From NCBI GenBank assembly GCA_963556255.1, contig OY744609.1, positions 18,678,309 to 18,742,308 of the forward strand: 64,000 bases of DNA, given 5' to 3'. The notes under the pieces are model-generated. The model saw only the letters and a list, made by a program, of their open reading frames with translations. It had not been told where the DNA came from and did no database searches. The DNA comes from Allolobophora icterica. Taxonomy: Eukaryota > Annelida > Clitellata > Crassiclitellata > Lumbricidae. This document shows, piece after piece, positions 11,856-21,816 of the stretch. The translations under genes and the position numbers were made by a program. How positions within the stretch are numbered: the first letter of the stretch is position 1; every line of letters starts with the position of its first letter.

Positions 11856-12470
11856 AGTGGCGCAAAAACAACCCAATCGGGGGCCCTTGGACATTTTAAG
11901 ATTGGGGGCCTATTTTTAGCAGTCATGGGCGTCCTCAGAAACTTTTGTGGGGCACAATTTTTGTAAAGAGGAGCATATTTTGTAGGGGAGAAGCAAAATG
12001 ACATTTTAGCATGCTATTCATGAACACACAACTTTAAACAGAAATAATGGTCACCCAAAACATACAGGAAAACGTGAAGACACTACACAAGGAAGGGGAG
12101 GCGGTAGGGCTGAGAATTAATAACAGCAAAACAAAGACAATGACATTTGGGAGTAGGGATAACACGACAGTGGTGGAGGTGAATGGAGAGACACTAGAGA
12201 ACGTGGAAGAATTTGTCTACCTGGGAAGCCTGCTGACGTGGAACAACGACTGTGGGAAGGAGATAGGAAGAAGAATTGCGAAGGCAGCTGACGTGGAACA
12301 ACGACTGTGGGAAGGAGATAGGAAGAAGAATACCTAAATAATTAAGTGTTTTTTCGCATTGAAAATCGTGTTGGGACTTGTAATAATCATAACAATAAAA
12401 AGATTTTATTTTTGTAAAATATGCGCAAAATCCGTGGGGCAAATGCCCCTTGCCCCACAGGACGCCCATA
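11856..12470. mobile_element. Composite hAT-like repeat, copy 2, with RT insert
   Basis: Begins CAGTGGCGCAAAAACAACCC with a GGGGGCC block, then at about 11925 an inner element starting CATGGGCGTCC. The inner element ends near 12469 in GGACGCCCAT, the matching inverted end. It is collinear with 7994-8335 except for about 300 bp at 12040-12335 that encode a reverse-transcriptase fragment and replace the short middle segment of the other copy. Confidence 0.75.
12047..12335 (+). pseudogene. LINE reverse-transcriptase fragment inside a MITE
   Basis: About 90 codons with the order GLRINNSKTKTMTFG, VNGETLENVEEFVYLGSLLT and EIGRRIAKA, which is the post-catalytic (thumb) region of many non-LTR reverse transcriptases. 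The catalytic FADD box is absent. The last 46 bp duplicate 12231-12277 at 12289-12335 in tandem. The flanks are the two halves of the composite MITE, so the fragment was inserted or captured there. Confidence 0.75.
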
Positions 12471-12486
12471 TTAACAGTCCCTTTCC

Positions 12487-12746
12487 AGCCCTGATTATGA
12501 AGTGTTAACAACTTCATTTACTTAACTTCAGCATATATGAAGGCGGGTGGCCAGTTCTCTCCCTCGCCGTCAAATCTTCCCACCAACAGTGTACGGTCAG
12601 TGTACTCATTACTGAGTTGGCCATGGGGCGCAGGTGGAGCAGAAATCTGGAACCAAATTTCTGCCCAAGGGGAATTTGAACCCCGACCTCTCGTTTGACA
12701 GTCCAGCACGCTAACCACTACACTAGGCCTATCGAGCGCCCGTAAG
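12487..12746 (-). mobile_element. tRNA-derived SINE, copy 1
   Basis: On the minus strand the head has an A-box-like TAGTGGTTAGCGTGCTGG and a B-box-like GGGTTCAAATTCC, as in a tRNA-derived RNA polymerase III promoter. The body (AGGGAGAGAACTGGCCACCC) and the tail (TGAAGTTGTTAACACTTC) are shared with 62868-63120. The two copies are clearly diverged, so this is not a recent burst. Confidence 0.8.
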
Positions 12747-12835
12747 ATTGGGGACACCCATGAAAAAGTGAAAATAATGAGATAGCTATTTAAAACTGCA
12801 GTTAGGTATATATTATACAAAGAGTATTAACGTTG

Positions 12836-12836
<1 letters not shown>

Positions 12837-12867
<31 letters not shown>

Positions 12868-13315
12868 GGAATTTATATAGCGCCTCTTCAAGGGCTCTAC
12901 TCAGAGGCACTCCCAAGCCATGCAGGCCTGATCAAAGTAAGCCATTAGTTCAAGTCATTAGTAAGCCATTGTTCAAGTCACATTAATAGTTCAAGACAAA
13001 ACAAGAATACAACAAAATGTAGGTGTCATTGGCCAATTTGGCCTGCCGCTTACAGGCTCTAGACTAGTTACATGCTACCTGCATAGCTATAGTATACACT
13101 AACTCTGTAGATAAGAAAATTACATAATGAATGAAGCATCATGAACAGAGTAGGCCTAGTAGGCCTACACCATCCACGGTACAATAGTCAATAGGTTCGT
13201 TGGTTACCCTGATGAATAGTTCAAGTGAGATTAATAATTGAAGTGAAATTGTCTTCAATTATAAAATAAAAATAAAACGAAATGTATTGGTCTGCCGCCT
13301 ATATTAGGCCCATGC
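12837..13315 (-). mobile_element. LINE 3' end with (ATTG)n tail
   Basis: Seven CAAT units at 12838-12866 are followed by CATGGAATTTATATAGCGCC, the typical junction of a minus-strand CR1/L2-like 3' end (GGCGCTATATAAATTCCATG plus tetranucleotide tail). The remaining ~400 bp have no open frame. Confidence 0.55.
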
Positions 13316-13330
13316 TACTGCCTAGGCCTA

Positions 13331-13409
<79 letters not shown>

Positions 13410-13626
13410 TTTTTCTTTATTAATTCAAACCGACAAACGCAGTAAGATTACATTGAGACATGACAGTACAATTATCAGTATCTTAACTAAACACACGTTA
13501 TGACAGCCATACAAGGCGCCCGCCTGAGGGGCGGGGGGTTGCGGGAATCGAACCGCGTATACTGCTGCTCTCCTGATGCTCTCCTGGCCATGAGTGTTAC
13601 CATTACTCTATCCCCCTCCCATTAAC
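13331..13626 (-). mobile_element. tRNA-derived SINE with (TTA)n tail
   Basis: On the minus strand: a tRNA-like head at about 13535-13625 with GAGTAATGGTAACACTC and GGTTCGATTCCCGC, then a ~120-bp body ending GTTTGAATTAATAAAG, then a tail of about 26 TTA units (plus-strand AAT, 13331-13408). The extra bases between the arms and the attached tail argue against a functional tRNA gene. Confidence 0.75.
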
Positions 13627-13709
13627 GTAATGTAGACTGTCTGTAGTTCTTCAGAGAATTACTTCATGAATTTGGCTATTCTGGCTTTACTGTTCGTAAA
13701 GCCAGTCAT

Positions 13710-14400
13710 TTAGTATATATTCAATTGTTTTACACATTCGTTTTCAATCGCAAGAAGAGCAAGACCACCAAGTCTATTCTGTGAGATAGTGGATCTAAGA
13801 TGCGTCTTTATGATTTTCAATTTTTCAATCTGTCCGCACTGGCGATTGTGATTGGGAGTGTAGCAAACCGAACACAGGCATGCAGTAGCCAATTCCGGAA
13901 CAGATGACGTGATGTGAGAGCTCAATATGAGTTTGAGTATGTTCAACACAGTTTGTTTCAAGCTCCAAGCTGAACTCACGTCTGAAGGACCACACCTCTG
14001 ACACAATTAAAATCTGGTTCCGATTGGCGATTGCCGATGAATATGTTTGCTGCAGTTTTGTTGCTGCTAGTTCCAAATCAACATCGGACGAGTGCAGCAG
14101 AGATTTGGGATAAAGAAAACTAAACGCTGCATAAACTGTAACGCTGCCCTTCAAAACGACTCTTAAGCTGTCGTTTGCCATTGTCTGTCATTGCTGTTTC
14201 TACAATAGCGAAAAGTACATGACGCACTGATTCTTGATAGCTACCTCTGGTTTTTGAAGACGTTCGTCACTGTTCAGTTCATCAAAGATTTTGTGCGTCG
14301 CTTTCTTTCGGTGTAATCTTCCAAATAGCTGAGGTAGCTGTAGAGCTAGTAATGATAGTTTCCCATGAATCACGCACGTAGGCCTAAGTCAGTTCACCAA
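13710..14400 (-). pseudogene. Decayed hAT transposase (C-terminal half)
   Basis: Two overlapping frames on the minus strand carry successive pieces of a hAT transposase of the ZMYM1-like type. Upstream are FGRLHRKKATHKIFDELN near 14290 and AAFSFLYPKSLLHSSDVDLE near 14090. Downstream are SVPELATACL and then LKIIKTHLRSTISQ and GLALLAIENE, the hAT C-terminal dimerisation segment, at 13725-13850. At least one frameshift and stops near 14280 break it, so it is inactive. It lies just inside the CAGTGGCGTAAC inverted end at 14594. Confidence 0.8.
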
Positions 14401-14599
14401 AATAATGCCACGGAGAGAAAGAAGTCTGGTAGCAGCAGATAGGTCTATGTGGACTGATTGAGTGAACGAGATGCACTGTCAATTGTCAGTAACAATCGTT
14501 CCCAAGTGATAATAAACACTAAAAGCTTGGGGCCCTTGCGACTTCGGGGGCCTCTGGATTGTCCACCCTCGTTATATGGTTGTTACGCCACTGTGCAGG

Positions 14600-15155
14600 A
14601 CACAAACTCACTGATCCCTGTAAGGACATTTCGATGTCGTGCACGTTTATCAGTTTCTTTAACTGCTGTCTCTTGAAATGAAGGAATTCTATTCGCTTGA
14701 CCCCCTGTATTTTAAATGCAAATTGTCACTAGAGCGGTTCTCTTTATATTCGCATTTACCTACGTTATTAAATGGGAGTTTGATTGTATAGGTTATTATG
14801 CTACATTATGGTTAGATCATTAGATGTATATATGTTTGCTTGTAATTATATTATGGCGAGAATCATATGCATAGATGGGCAGGCTGCAAGGCTTGAATGC
14901 AGGTTTAATCTCTTATATAGTGTCCAAGATCTGTGTCCTACGATAAACGCTGTCATCACTCGCTCATTATGGCACACGATCTGACGGGAAGTTGAGGGGG
15001 GAGGGGCAAATACTGACGAGGCGAAGACTGATTAGCCTAAACATCGATTGGTCACGTGCAATACAGGGAAAATATTATATTGTTCGATCCAGGGAGGGAG
15101 GTAGAGACAGACTTGCTAACAGCTGTTTGTCTATCAATCCGTCTGTCTGACTTGC
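14600..15155. other. No recognisable feature
   Basis: About 0.55 kb; no gene or repeat structure recognised. Confidence 0.4.
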
Positions 15156-15260
15156 AATGTGACTTATAATCAATCATTCCAATAAACAATTTTTTCTCTT
15201 CCGATCAATCCATTCAGTTTCTTTGTCAACCCGTCATACATGACGGGCAAATACTTTTGT
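15156..15260. repeat. Partial copy of the 7246 dispersed repeat
   Basis: Shares TGTGACTTATAAT, CAATAAACAA, TCTTCC and TGACGGGCAAATACT with 7246-7357. The copy stops after that block. Confidence 0.7.
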
Positions 15261-15554
15261 TTAAAATAATAACCTTGTTTAAATAATAAATAAACTCACA
15301 TATTAATTTGAGTTTAAGTTGTTCAGGACGCTACAGTTATTTTTCGCATTTTTTTGTTTAGTTAAATTGCCTGCAACAACAATCCCCTTGTAATAATAAT
15401 TTGCCGCCGCTGATATTAATGGATTCCCTACGGACGAGCGATCGTCGGCCGTGCAGTTTAGCACGAAGCTATAAGGACTGATGCACATGTATGATTTGCG
15501 TAGCCTAATACACTTTAGGTTAACTAAAGCCTGTCTCGCGCTGCCTTTAACACT

Positions 15555-15740
15555 TGACACGGAGTTCGTAATCGTAATAGTGATCGTAAACTCCAAATTT
15601 CTAAAGCGTTGTTCTAAAGTTAGGCAAAGGCACCAAGATAGGCCCTATATTTATTCGCGAGCTCTACGTCGTATCAGGGGGTTGTCCAGAAATCGATGTC
15701 CAGTGGAGGTTCGAGTCTGGTTGCAAGAGAGGCCAGAGAG
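15555..15740 (-). mobile_element. LINE 3' end, minus strand
   Basis: Reverse complement of the family at 3540-3704: ACGTAGAGCTCGCGAATA, then CGCTTTAGAAATTTGGAG, then a degenerate TTACGA tail at 15566-15592. No coding sequence remains. Confidence 0.7.
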
Positions 15741-16034
15741 AGAATTCAGAGCAGCTGCTAAGGAGGCTTTCGTTGATAGGGCCGTCTTAAAGTCGTGGTA
15801 GGCCCTATGGGCACTCTTGCATTCGTAGACCACAACTCAACTGCCTACTCTGCATTAGTGCGAAACGATATTTGAAGACGTTATATTATGTGATTTTGCT
15901 AATACAAAGAGCCGCAAAGTTCTCATAACGTATAGCTAGCAAAGCTTAAACCTTTTCAGAACAGAATTCATAAAATTTTAATTTGCTGTTATTTGCAATT
16001 TTCCTTTTTCAACTTTCCCGGTCAGTCATTCAAT

Positions 16035-16409
16035 CAGTGGCGTCACTAGGGAGGTGCAGGGGTGCGGGCCGCACCGGGTGACACCTTCAGAGGGGGTGAC
16101 ACCAAAATATATGTCTAAAACTTTCTGTGCGGAGTTTCAGCAGAAATTTATAATTTTTAAATTAACAATAACAGATAACAACAAAAACATTATTGTAAGC
16201 CCAGCTTATATACATGTACTGTACACTGTCAGAATCAAGTTACCTAAAGCTGAAAGTCGATGCTAATTTATTTTTTGAACCTTCTAATGCGCTCCGGTCA
16301 ATACCGTCATTATACTGTATGGCCTGGTAAGGAACTAAGAAAGGAGGTCGATAAGGGGTGACACCATGACTTACCGCATTGAATGGCACCAATCCTAGTA
16401 ACGCCAATG
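16035..16409. mobile_element. hAT-type MITE, 375 bp, TSD CATTCAAT
   Basis: Ends CAGTGGCGTCACTAGG and (right, reverse complement) CATTGGCGTTACTAGG match at 14 of 16 positions. Perfect duplications CATTCAAT at 16027-16034 and 16410-16417. GGGTGACACC motifs sit near both ends. No transposase. Confidence 0.92.
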
Positions 16410-16417
16410 CATTCAAT

Positions 16418-17593
16418 ATCTCATTCGCTCATTTGTGTCCATTCGTTCTCAGTTTAAGCCTCGCTTTTTTCGAATTGCTTAAGCACCACTGCATGGTTTT
16501 GGTGCGCCTTGAGCATTAAACACTGGAGCGATAGAAGTCATAAATTACAATTACACCACCTACACGTACGCCACAAGCACCACCACTCAGAACACAACAA
16601 GCACCATCACTATACATACCTGTAGAACACGGTATTGAGGCTGAAAATAACGCCTCTTCAAATGCATATTTAACACAGCTTTAAAACATAATTATGGCAG
16701 GATAATAAGCACTGTCAAACATAGAACAAAAAGTCTCTTTATTTATTATTACATAGCATAACATGAAGTCATTTCTCTCCGAGCATAGAAGTAATTGATA
16801 TTAGCGAATCGAGAGGGCTCATAACATGACTTCAGCGTCTGATATCAAAACACATTCACTGTAACCAAACATGTTTTGCAGTTATTTTACAAAGTGACAT
16901 TACTACCTGCTAATGGCTATTCGCTTCGATGAGAATGCTTTATTATCAGGCACATGAGGCTATAGGCCCAGTATATATAGAATTATATATATATTATATA
17001 TAGGCCCTATATAAATATGTATATATATATATTGTTTAATGAAAAATGGTAAGTTGGCAGACTGTAACTTCAAATTTGTAATAAAAAATGTTGAAGCTGA
17101 AATCACCAATTTATAAAGCATATTATCGACTGAAAGTTATTATAAACGCTCGTTGAAAAGAACCTAATTCTTTGCTAGCTCAGGAGGCCGTTCACCTTTA
17201 CCAGTAGCCTACAACCCACGCAGTAAAGGAAATCATATCTTGTCAACGGTTTGGGTAGTTCTACAAGAAATCTGAGAGAGGGGTAGTGCAAACAACCTCA
17301 GTTACTCTTGTCTTAGTTTGAGCAGTATAATAGGCCGGGCCCTATATCGGCTTACTTAAACGTGTAAAAGTGTATATGGCCCTACTGAAACGTATTAAAT
17401 TTAAAACTTAGTGGAATGGTTTGGGTCAAGCGAAACTGCATTTCCACCCATATACAGGTAGTGCATTGCTACAAACCCCGACGGTAAACGGGTTAGTTTT
17501 CAGCGAAAGAGATACACTGATGATGTAATTATGATCAGAGTCAGACAATTCATAAAGCTCAGACCAGACAATAATAATTAATGCTAAAAATTA
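16418..17593. other. Intergenic; candidate GT61 3' untranslated region
   Basis: No gene. On the minus strand an AATAAATAAA run at about 16738-16747 is a candidate polyadenylation signal for the GT61 gene, which would give a 3' untranslated region of about 0.85 kb. Confidence 0.4.
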
Positions 17594-19237
17594 TTACGCA
17601 TAATTTTGGGACCCCAACTTGCCAGCAACTATCTGGTTTAAAACTGCTAAGACTGTCTTGTTAATGCTTTCAGCCGAAACGTTCACAATTTTTTCACTAC
17701 CGCCGCGAGAGGAGACTCCATGCCAATGATGACCTAATACGTACGAAAGTCGTAGGAAACACAAGTTCACATTTGGAAGATTACCAGAGCCTTCAATAAC
17801 GTATGTTCCAGTCTGTGAGAACACGACGTTTGAAAGTCCAGCTCCGTGAGATGCAACGACCATCACTGCGGAATGAAACATTCGCATAGTGGCGGTTAGA
17901 GACGGAAGAGGATTGTCTCTGAACATTACATAGCTCAGATTATATGTTTTGGCGGCCGATTCAACCACCTTTTCGATCTGTCCTTGTTCTGTAAACCTTC
18001 GAGAACCTGATCGTCGAATCAAAATGATTTTGTTTCGAGGCTCTGGTGGGAAATTCTTAGTTATGTACTGACGATATTTCATTGAAAGCACTTGAATCTC
18101 TTGAACGTTTGCAAAATGACACATTGATGATCTCGGTAAATAAATCAATTTTGCTCTGAAAGTTCCACTAATTAATCTGTTCTTATTTAAGCCCAGTATT
18201 TTAATCAGTTCCGCTGTTCGTCCTCCTGTTTGTGAAACAAGTATCTTGATGTTGGGATTTCGCTTGAGAAAATCAAGATAAAGTGAAAGTCTTGGAATAA
18301 CTTCCACCATTCCGTCAAAGATAGCGTGACCCCAAAATTGAGCTATTGGAAAGATCTCGTCGTGCATTTGAATCTGGTCTACTTTTGACGGTGGTTGCAA
18401 ATTAATGTCATAACTAAACTTACACGTATGTTGCACGAGTTTCACATTTCCACTTAAGACATCACCATCACCTGTGACAATCCCGTCTCGTATTATATAC
18501 ATATAAAAAGCAAATGGTGGCTGTTCTGTATAGAAATACGGTGGAAATGCCTGTCCATTGTTTGGCCAGTAGCGTGCTCTGTCGATTGGCTTTGAATTAA
18601 GAACAAGCGTGTTCAATGATTGAGGAGTGGTACCTCTTTTAATATCGCGAAAACATGTTCTGTTGTATATGACGTCATATTTCATGTTTGTCGTTCCATT
18701 AGTTTCGATCCACTTGCAGAGTGGATCATCCGCTGTCCATTCGTAGTAATTCTGTATCAACAGATTCGATTTGTCATTTAGAGAACTCCAAGTTTTTCCT
18801 GTTCCTGCCGATTTATCCCAAGGTAGCTTTACTAATCGCATCTGAGTGAAATTCCTTAGCAGTGTCAAGAAGTCATCTCTCGAGGTCCATATCAACTTGA
18901 TATCTTGATGGGGTGCAATGCATTGCCAATTATCAGCACCCCTTGATCTAAGAGCTTGTAGACGAAGTTTATCCAGCTCCTCGTTGAAGATTCGAACTCG
19001 ATCGAGAAATGATCCACATGCTAGAACTTCTGTGACTACGAACGAATTGTTGACGCTTCTGAGTCTGGGCTCGCTGTCGAAACAACCAGTTTTTAGGTTT
19101 CTGTCTTTGTTATGTATTAAAGTAAATTTGATGATTGCTGTACGTTTGGTGATGATAATAGTCGTAATCACGACAGATGACACAACCATTAAGTAGAAGT
19201 GTTTACTCCTGCACATTGGATATCTTTCTGCAGACAT
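17594..19237 (-). CDS. Glycosyltransferase family 61 protein, type II membrane
   Basis: A complete 547-residue frame without introns. A short cytosolic N-terminus is followed by one hydrophobic segment (about residues 14-30, LMVVSSVVITTIII), as in a signal-anchored Golgi or ER enzyme. The luminal part carries the GT61/DUF563 hallmarks: FWGHAIFDGMVEVIPRL in the middle, a KIILIRRSGSRRF segment, and HGAGLSN at 464-470 followed by VVFSQTGTYVIEG. The family transfers sugars such as xylose, arabinose or O-GlcNAc in the secretory pathway (EOGT and POMGNT2 in animals). The substrate cannot be told from this sequence. Several N-glycosylation sequons are present. The start is supported by the hydrophobic anchor that follows it. 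The 5' flank and first ~30 codons are duplicated and frameshifted at 951-1151. Lack of introns could mean an old retrocopy or an ancestrally intronless gene. Confidence 0.9.
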   Translation of the reverse strand: MSAERYPMCRSKHFYLMVVSSVVITTIIITKRTAIIKFTLIHNKDRNLKTGCFDSEPRLRSVNNSFVVTEVLACGSFLDRVRIFNEELDKLRLQALRSRGADNWQCIAPHQDIKLIWTSRDDFLTLLRNFTQMRLVKLPWDKSAGTGKTWSSLNDKSNLLIQNYYEWTADDPLCKWIETNGTTNMKYDVIYNRTCFRDIKRGTTPQSLNTLVLNSKPIDRARYWPNNGQAFPPYFYTEQPPFAFYMYIIRDGIVTGDGDVLSGNVKLVQHTCKFSYDINLQPPSKVDQIQMHDEIFPIAQFWGHAIFDGMVEVIPRLSLYLDFLKRNPNIKILVSQTGGRTAELIKILGLNKNRLISGTFRAKLIYLPRSSMCHFANVQEIQVLSMKYRQYITKNFPPEPRNKIILIRRSGSRRFTEQGQIEKVVESAAKTYNLSYVMFRDNPLPSLTATMRMFHSAVMVVASHGAGLSNVVFSQTGTYVIEGSGNLPNVNLCFLRLSYVLGHHWHGVSSRGGSEKIVNVSAESINKTVLAVLNQIVAGKLGSQNYA

Positions 19238-19345
19238 TTTGAAGAGGTAATTCAGTCGACAGTACTTTGCTTGTTTTGTGACAAGTCTTTGTCTTGAGTA
19301 GTGCGTGTATCATTTGAAAGACGCAACAGCTTACTGAAAATACTC

Positions 19346-19973
19346 TTTGAAGAAAACCTTTTCAACGAAAAATGAAAGGAACAAAGGTTAGAGCCTAGCG
19401 GGTTATGCAATCATAGTTATGCAGCTATACAGTGCTACTATCAAGTACTTTATCGCCTGACCGTATAGGTTAAAACTTGTATAAATTAGCTTGGAATATG
19501 CCTAATGATCTAGGCGCTATAGGTATGTTGTAACTTTATCCCATAAACATATACTTTGCTCGATGAAATAAACGCCTTAGATGTCATAAATGAGGGCAGA
19601 GGTCTGGAAGGTCAGTTTAGAACGTGAGGAAAATCGTGATAGGAGGAAACAGTCGGAAGCTATCAGAAATGAGAAGGGACCTAAATAAGTCCACCATTTT
19701 TGTTCCTCGCAGAAAATCATTGTTGAGCTTTCAGGCGTTCTTCGTTGTTTCTAATTGCTTATTCACCGTAACTTCTGAGTTCCAGGTTCCAATGGATGTC
19801 GACTGAACTTGTCCAAGAGGCTATGATTTTTGACTTAGGCCTAATGCTTATTATTATTTTTTTCCCGGAGGAAGGCCTTCACTTAATTGAGCTTTCAAGA
19901 CTCAACGTAATTAGGTCCTACAGGAGCATCGTCATCATTGTCATTAACATCATCGTCGTCATAGTTGTTGTTA

Positions 19974-19975
<2 letters not shown>
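19346..19975. other. No recognisable feature
   Basis: About 0.6 kb upstream of the GT61 gene. Its promoter probably lies in the part nearest 19240-19345, where the sequence is conserved with 951-1151, but I see no clear promoter motif. Confidence 0.4.

Positions 19976-20029
<54 letters not shown>
19976..20029. repeat. (AAT)n microsatellite
   Basis: About 18 AAT units, the first of four trinucleotide or dinucleotide blocks in this cluster. Confidence 0.95.
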
Positions 20030-20031
<2 letters not shown>

Positions 20032-20142
20032 CGTAACCACATTTAAGGACTCAACGGAGGACGAGGCCTGATTTCCTGGAATTTCCTGGAATAAACATAA
20101 CAACAAATTAATATCTAAGTCCCCGAGGGATCATATGTAGGC

Positions 20143-20194
20143 CTACCTTGGGGCAAAAAAATAATTATTATTATTATAATCATTATTATTATTA

Positions 20195-20259
<65 letters not shown>

Positions 20260-20283
20260 TTTTTTATGCCCCGAGGTATACAG
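20143..20283. repeat. (TTA)n array between short inverted flanks
   Basis: The flanks CCTACCTTGGGGCAAAAAAA and (right, reverse complement) CCTGTATACCTCGGGGCATA are imperfect inverted repeats. The loop is about 95 bp of TTA units (20160-20255). The array thus sits inside a small hairpin or MITE-like unit. Confidence 0.6.
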
Positions 20284-20286
20284 GAT

Positions 20287-20287
<1 letters not shown>

Positions 20288-20370
<83 letters not shown>
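20288..20370. repeat. (CA)n microsatellite
   Basis: About 41 CA units, merging directly into the hexanucleotide array to the right. Confidence 0.95.
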
Positions 20371-20380
<10 letters not shown>

Positions 20381-20658
20381 ACGCACACGCACACGCACAC
20401 GCACACGCACACGCACACGCACACGCACACGCACACGCACACGCACACGCACACGCACACGCACACGCACACGCACACGCACACGCACACGCACACGCAC
20501 ACGCACACGCACACGCACACGCACACGCACACGCACACGCACACGCACACGCACACGCACACGCACACGCACACGCACACGCACACGCACACGCACACGC
20601 ACACGCACACGCACACGCACACGCACACGCACACGCACACGCACACGCACACGCACAC
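20371..20658. repeat. (GCACAC)n array, about 48 uninterrupted units
   Basis: 288 bp of perfect hexamer, evidently a CA repeat in which every third unit became CG and was then amplified. Every reading frame is open (HAHAHA, THTRTR, VRVR), which explains the long spurious frames here. Alternating purine-pyrimidine throughout favours Z-DNA. Confidence 0.97.
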
Positions 20659-20669
20659 ATTTATATATA

Positions 20670-20691
20670 TAAGGATATATATATATATATA

Positions 20692-20763
<72 letters not shown>
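20670..20763. repeat. (AT)n and (ATT)n microsatellites
   Basis: About 10 AT units followed by about 24 ATT units, abutting a LINE fragment at 20764. Confidence 0.95.
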
Positions 20764-20766
<3 letters not shown>

Positions 20767-21145
20767 GGTAGTTCACTGTATGCCTGATCTGTGGAAATCG
20801 AGGCATAGTGGTCATTGAGACCATCAGTCGCCGTGACAGTTGGATCTTGTATGAGTGAGTTGGTTGACTTCATGCCATAGTTCTTTCGTACTAGTCCTAG
20901 GATTGACTCCTGCAAGATTGTGTTGGCTGGCTTTAGCTATTGCTCTGCCCACTCGTTCAGCTATGGCAGAAGCCTCCTCCATTCGGTTTGACCGTAATAG
21001 CCTTTTTCGGCGCAGGAGATACTTAATCTCGGCCGTAACGAACGGTGGATCACGAGTTGTAACCGTAATTGAGCGAAGTGGATAGTACTCATTCAGCCAA
21101 CAGTACATAAGCCCAAAGGCTTCATCCCAGGCCTCTTGAAGGCTC
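20764..21145 (-). pseudogene. LINE ORF2 fragment, endonuclease-RT linker
   Basis: About 120 codons on the minus strand: YYPLRSITVTTRDPPFVTAE, IKYLLRRKRLLRSNRMEEA, STKELWHEVNQLT and GLNDHYASIST. This is the segment between endonuclease and reverse transcriptase in CR1/L2-type ORF2. The fragment stops at the (ATT)n array on its 3' side. It has neither catalytic domain. Confidence 0.75.
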
Positions 21146-21350
21146 TCTTGTTGTCAAGACCTTAAACCTCAAGACCAAAACCAAGACCAAGACCTTGAAC
21201 CTCAAGACCAAGACCAAGACTTTGAACCTCAAGACCAAGACCAAGACCAAGACTTTGAACCTCGAGACCAAGACGAAGACCAAGACCTTGAACCTCGATC
21301 AAGACCAAGACCAAGACTTTGAAACTCAAGACCAACACCGAGAACAAGAC
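21146..21350. repeat. (CAAGAC)n minisatellite, left arm of an inverted pair
   Basis: Units of CAAGACCAAGAC alternate with TTTGAACCTCAAGACC. It starts TTGTTGTCAAGACCTTAAAC. The reverse complement of the same structure, including that start, is at 23320-23467, about 2 kb away. Confidence 0.85.
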
Positions 21351-21615
21351 TCAAAAATCACAACTATATGCAGACTTTTATTACTTACTAAAAAAATTGT
21401 CAAGTCGGACTACTCGCTATTTTAATTAAAACACGAGTCTTTTATTTTATTCACGAAAAACAACTCCAAATGTAGACTGCAGAGAATACTGAATTCGTAT
21501 TGATTTTACCCCATGCACCCGTTTCCGTACTCAAGCGTAAGCAAGCGCATGCATTTGTGTTACCCCCTCCGCTCCATGCGTACGTAATATATGGATGGCT
21601 CCACGATGTCCTTCC

Positions 21616-21783
21616 CAGCTAACACACCCACACGGGACCCACACGGGTCCCATACGGGTTGCCACACGGGACCCGTACGGGATACCCGGCGGGATCCCGC
21701 CGGTTTTTGTCCGCGGTTTCCGTACGGGACCCATACGGGATATCCCGCCGGGCATCCCGGTTCTTTCCCAGTTCATTCCCAGA
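21616..21783. repeat. GGGACCC-rich dispersed repeat
   Basis: Starts CCCAGCTAACACACCC and consists of repeated ACGGGACCC and CGGGATCCCGCC strings around GGTTTTTGTCC. A related copy in reverse orientation is at 26484-26640. No coding potential; type unknown. Confidence 0.65.
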
Positions 21784-21816
21784 TGACTAAAAAGTGATAC
21801 CCAGTTTAGCACAGTT

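Larger units (their letters stand above)
10328..14594. mobile_element. Possible degraded hAT element, 4.3 kb, with nested insertions
   Basis: The left end CAGTGGTGTAACAAACATGT and the reverse complement of the right end, CAGTGGCGTAACAACCATAT, continue in parallel into CGAGGGTGGACAAT, giving terminal inverted repeats of about 36 bp. The interval holds a decayed hAT transposase (13710-14400), a LINE fragment, SINEs and microsatellites. The flanking 8-mers GCACAATG and TGCAGGAC do not match, so this may instead be two separate copies of one family. Confidence 0.4.

Noticed and set aside
11470..11919. 149-codon open frame
   Set aside because: Its 3' part is the start of the composite MITE at 11856, and the rest has no recognisable domain.
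13535..13625. tRNA-like sequence as a functional tRNA gene
   Set aside because: Extra bases between the arms, a mismatched acceptor stem and an attached body plus (TTA)n tail mark it as a SINE head.
10328..14594. Confident call of one intact autonomous hAT element
   Set aside because: The terminal repeats match, but the flanking 8-mers differ and the transposase is broken, so it is reported only as possible.
20115..20787. Long open frames encoding His-Thr, Cys-Ala, Val-Arg or Cys-Val repeats
   Set aside because: They are the (CA)n and (GCACAC)n arrays read in all frames; no unique sequence or gene structure.
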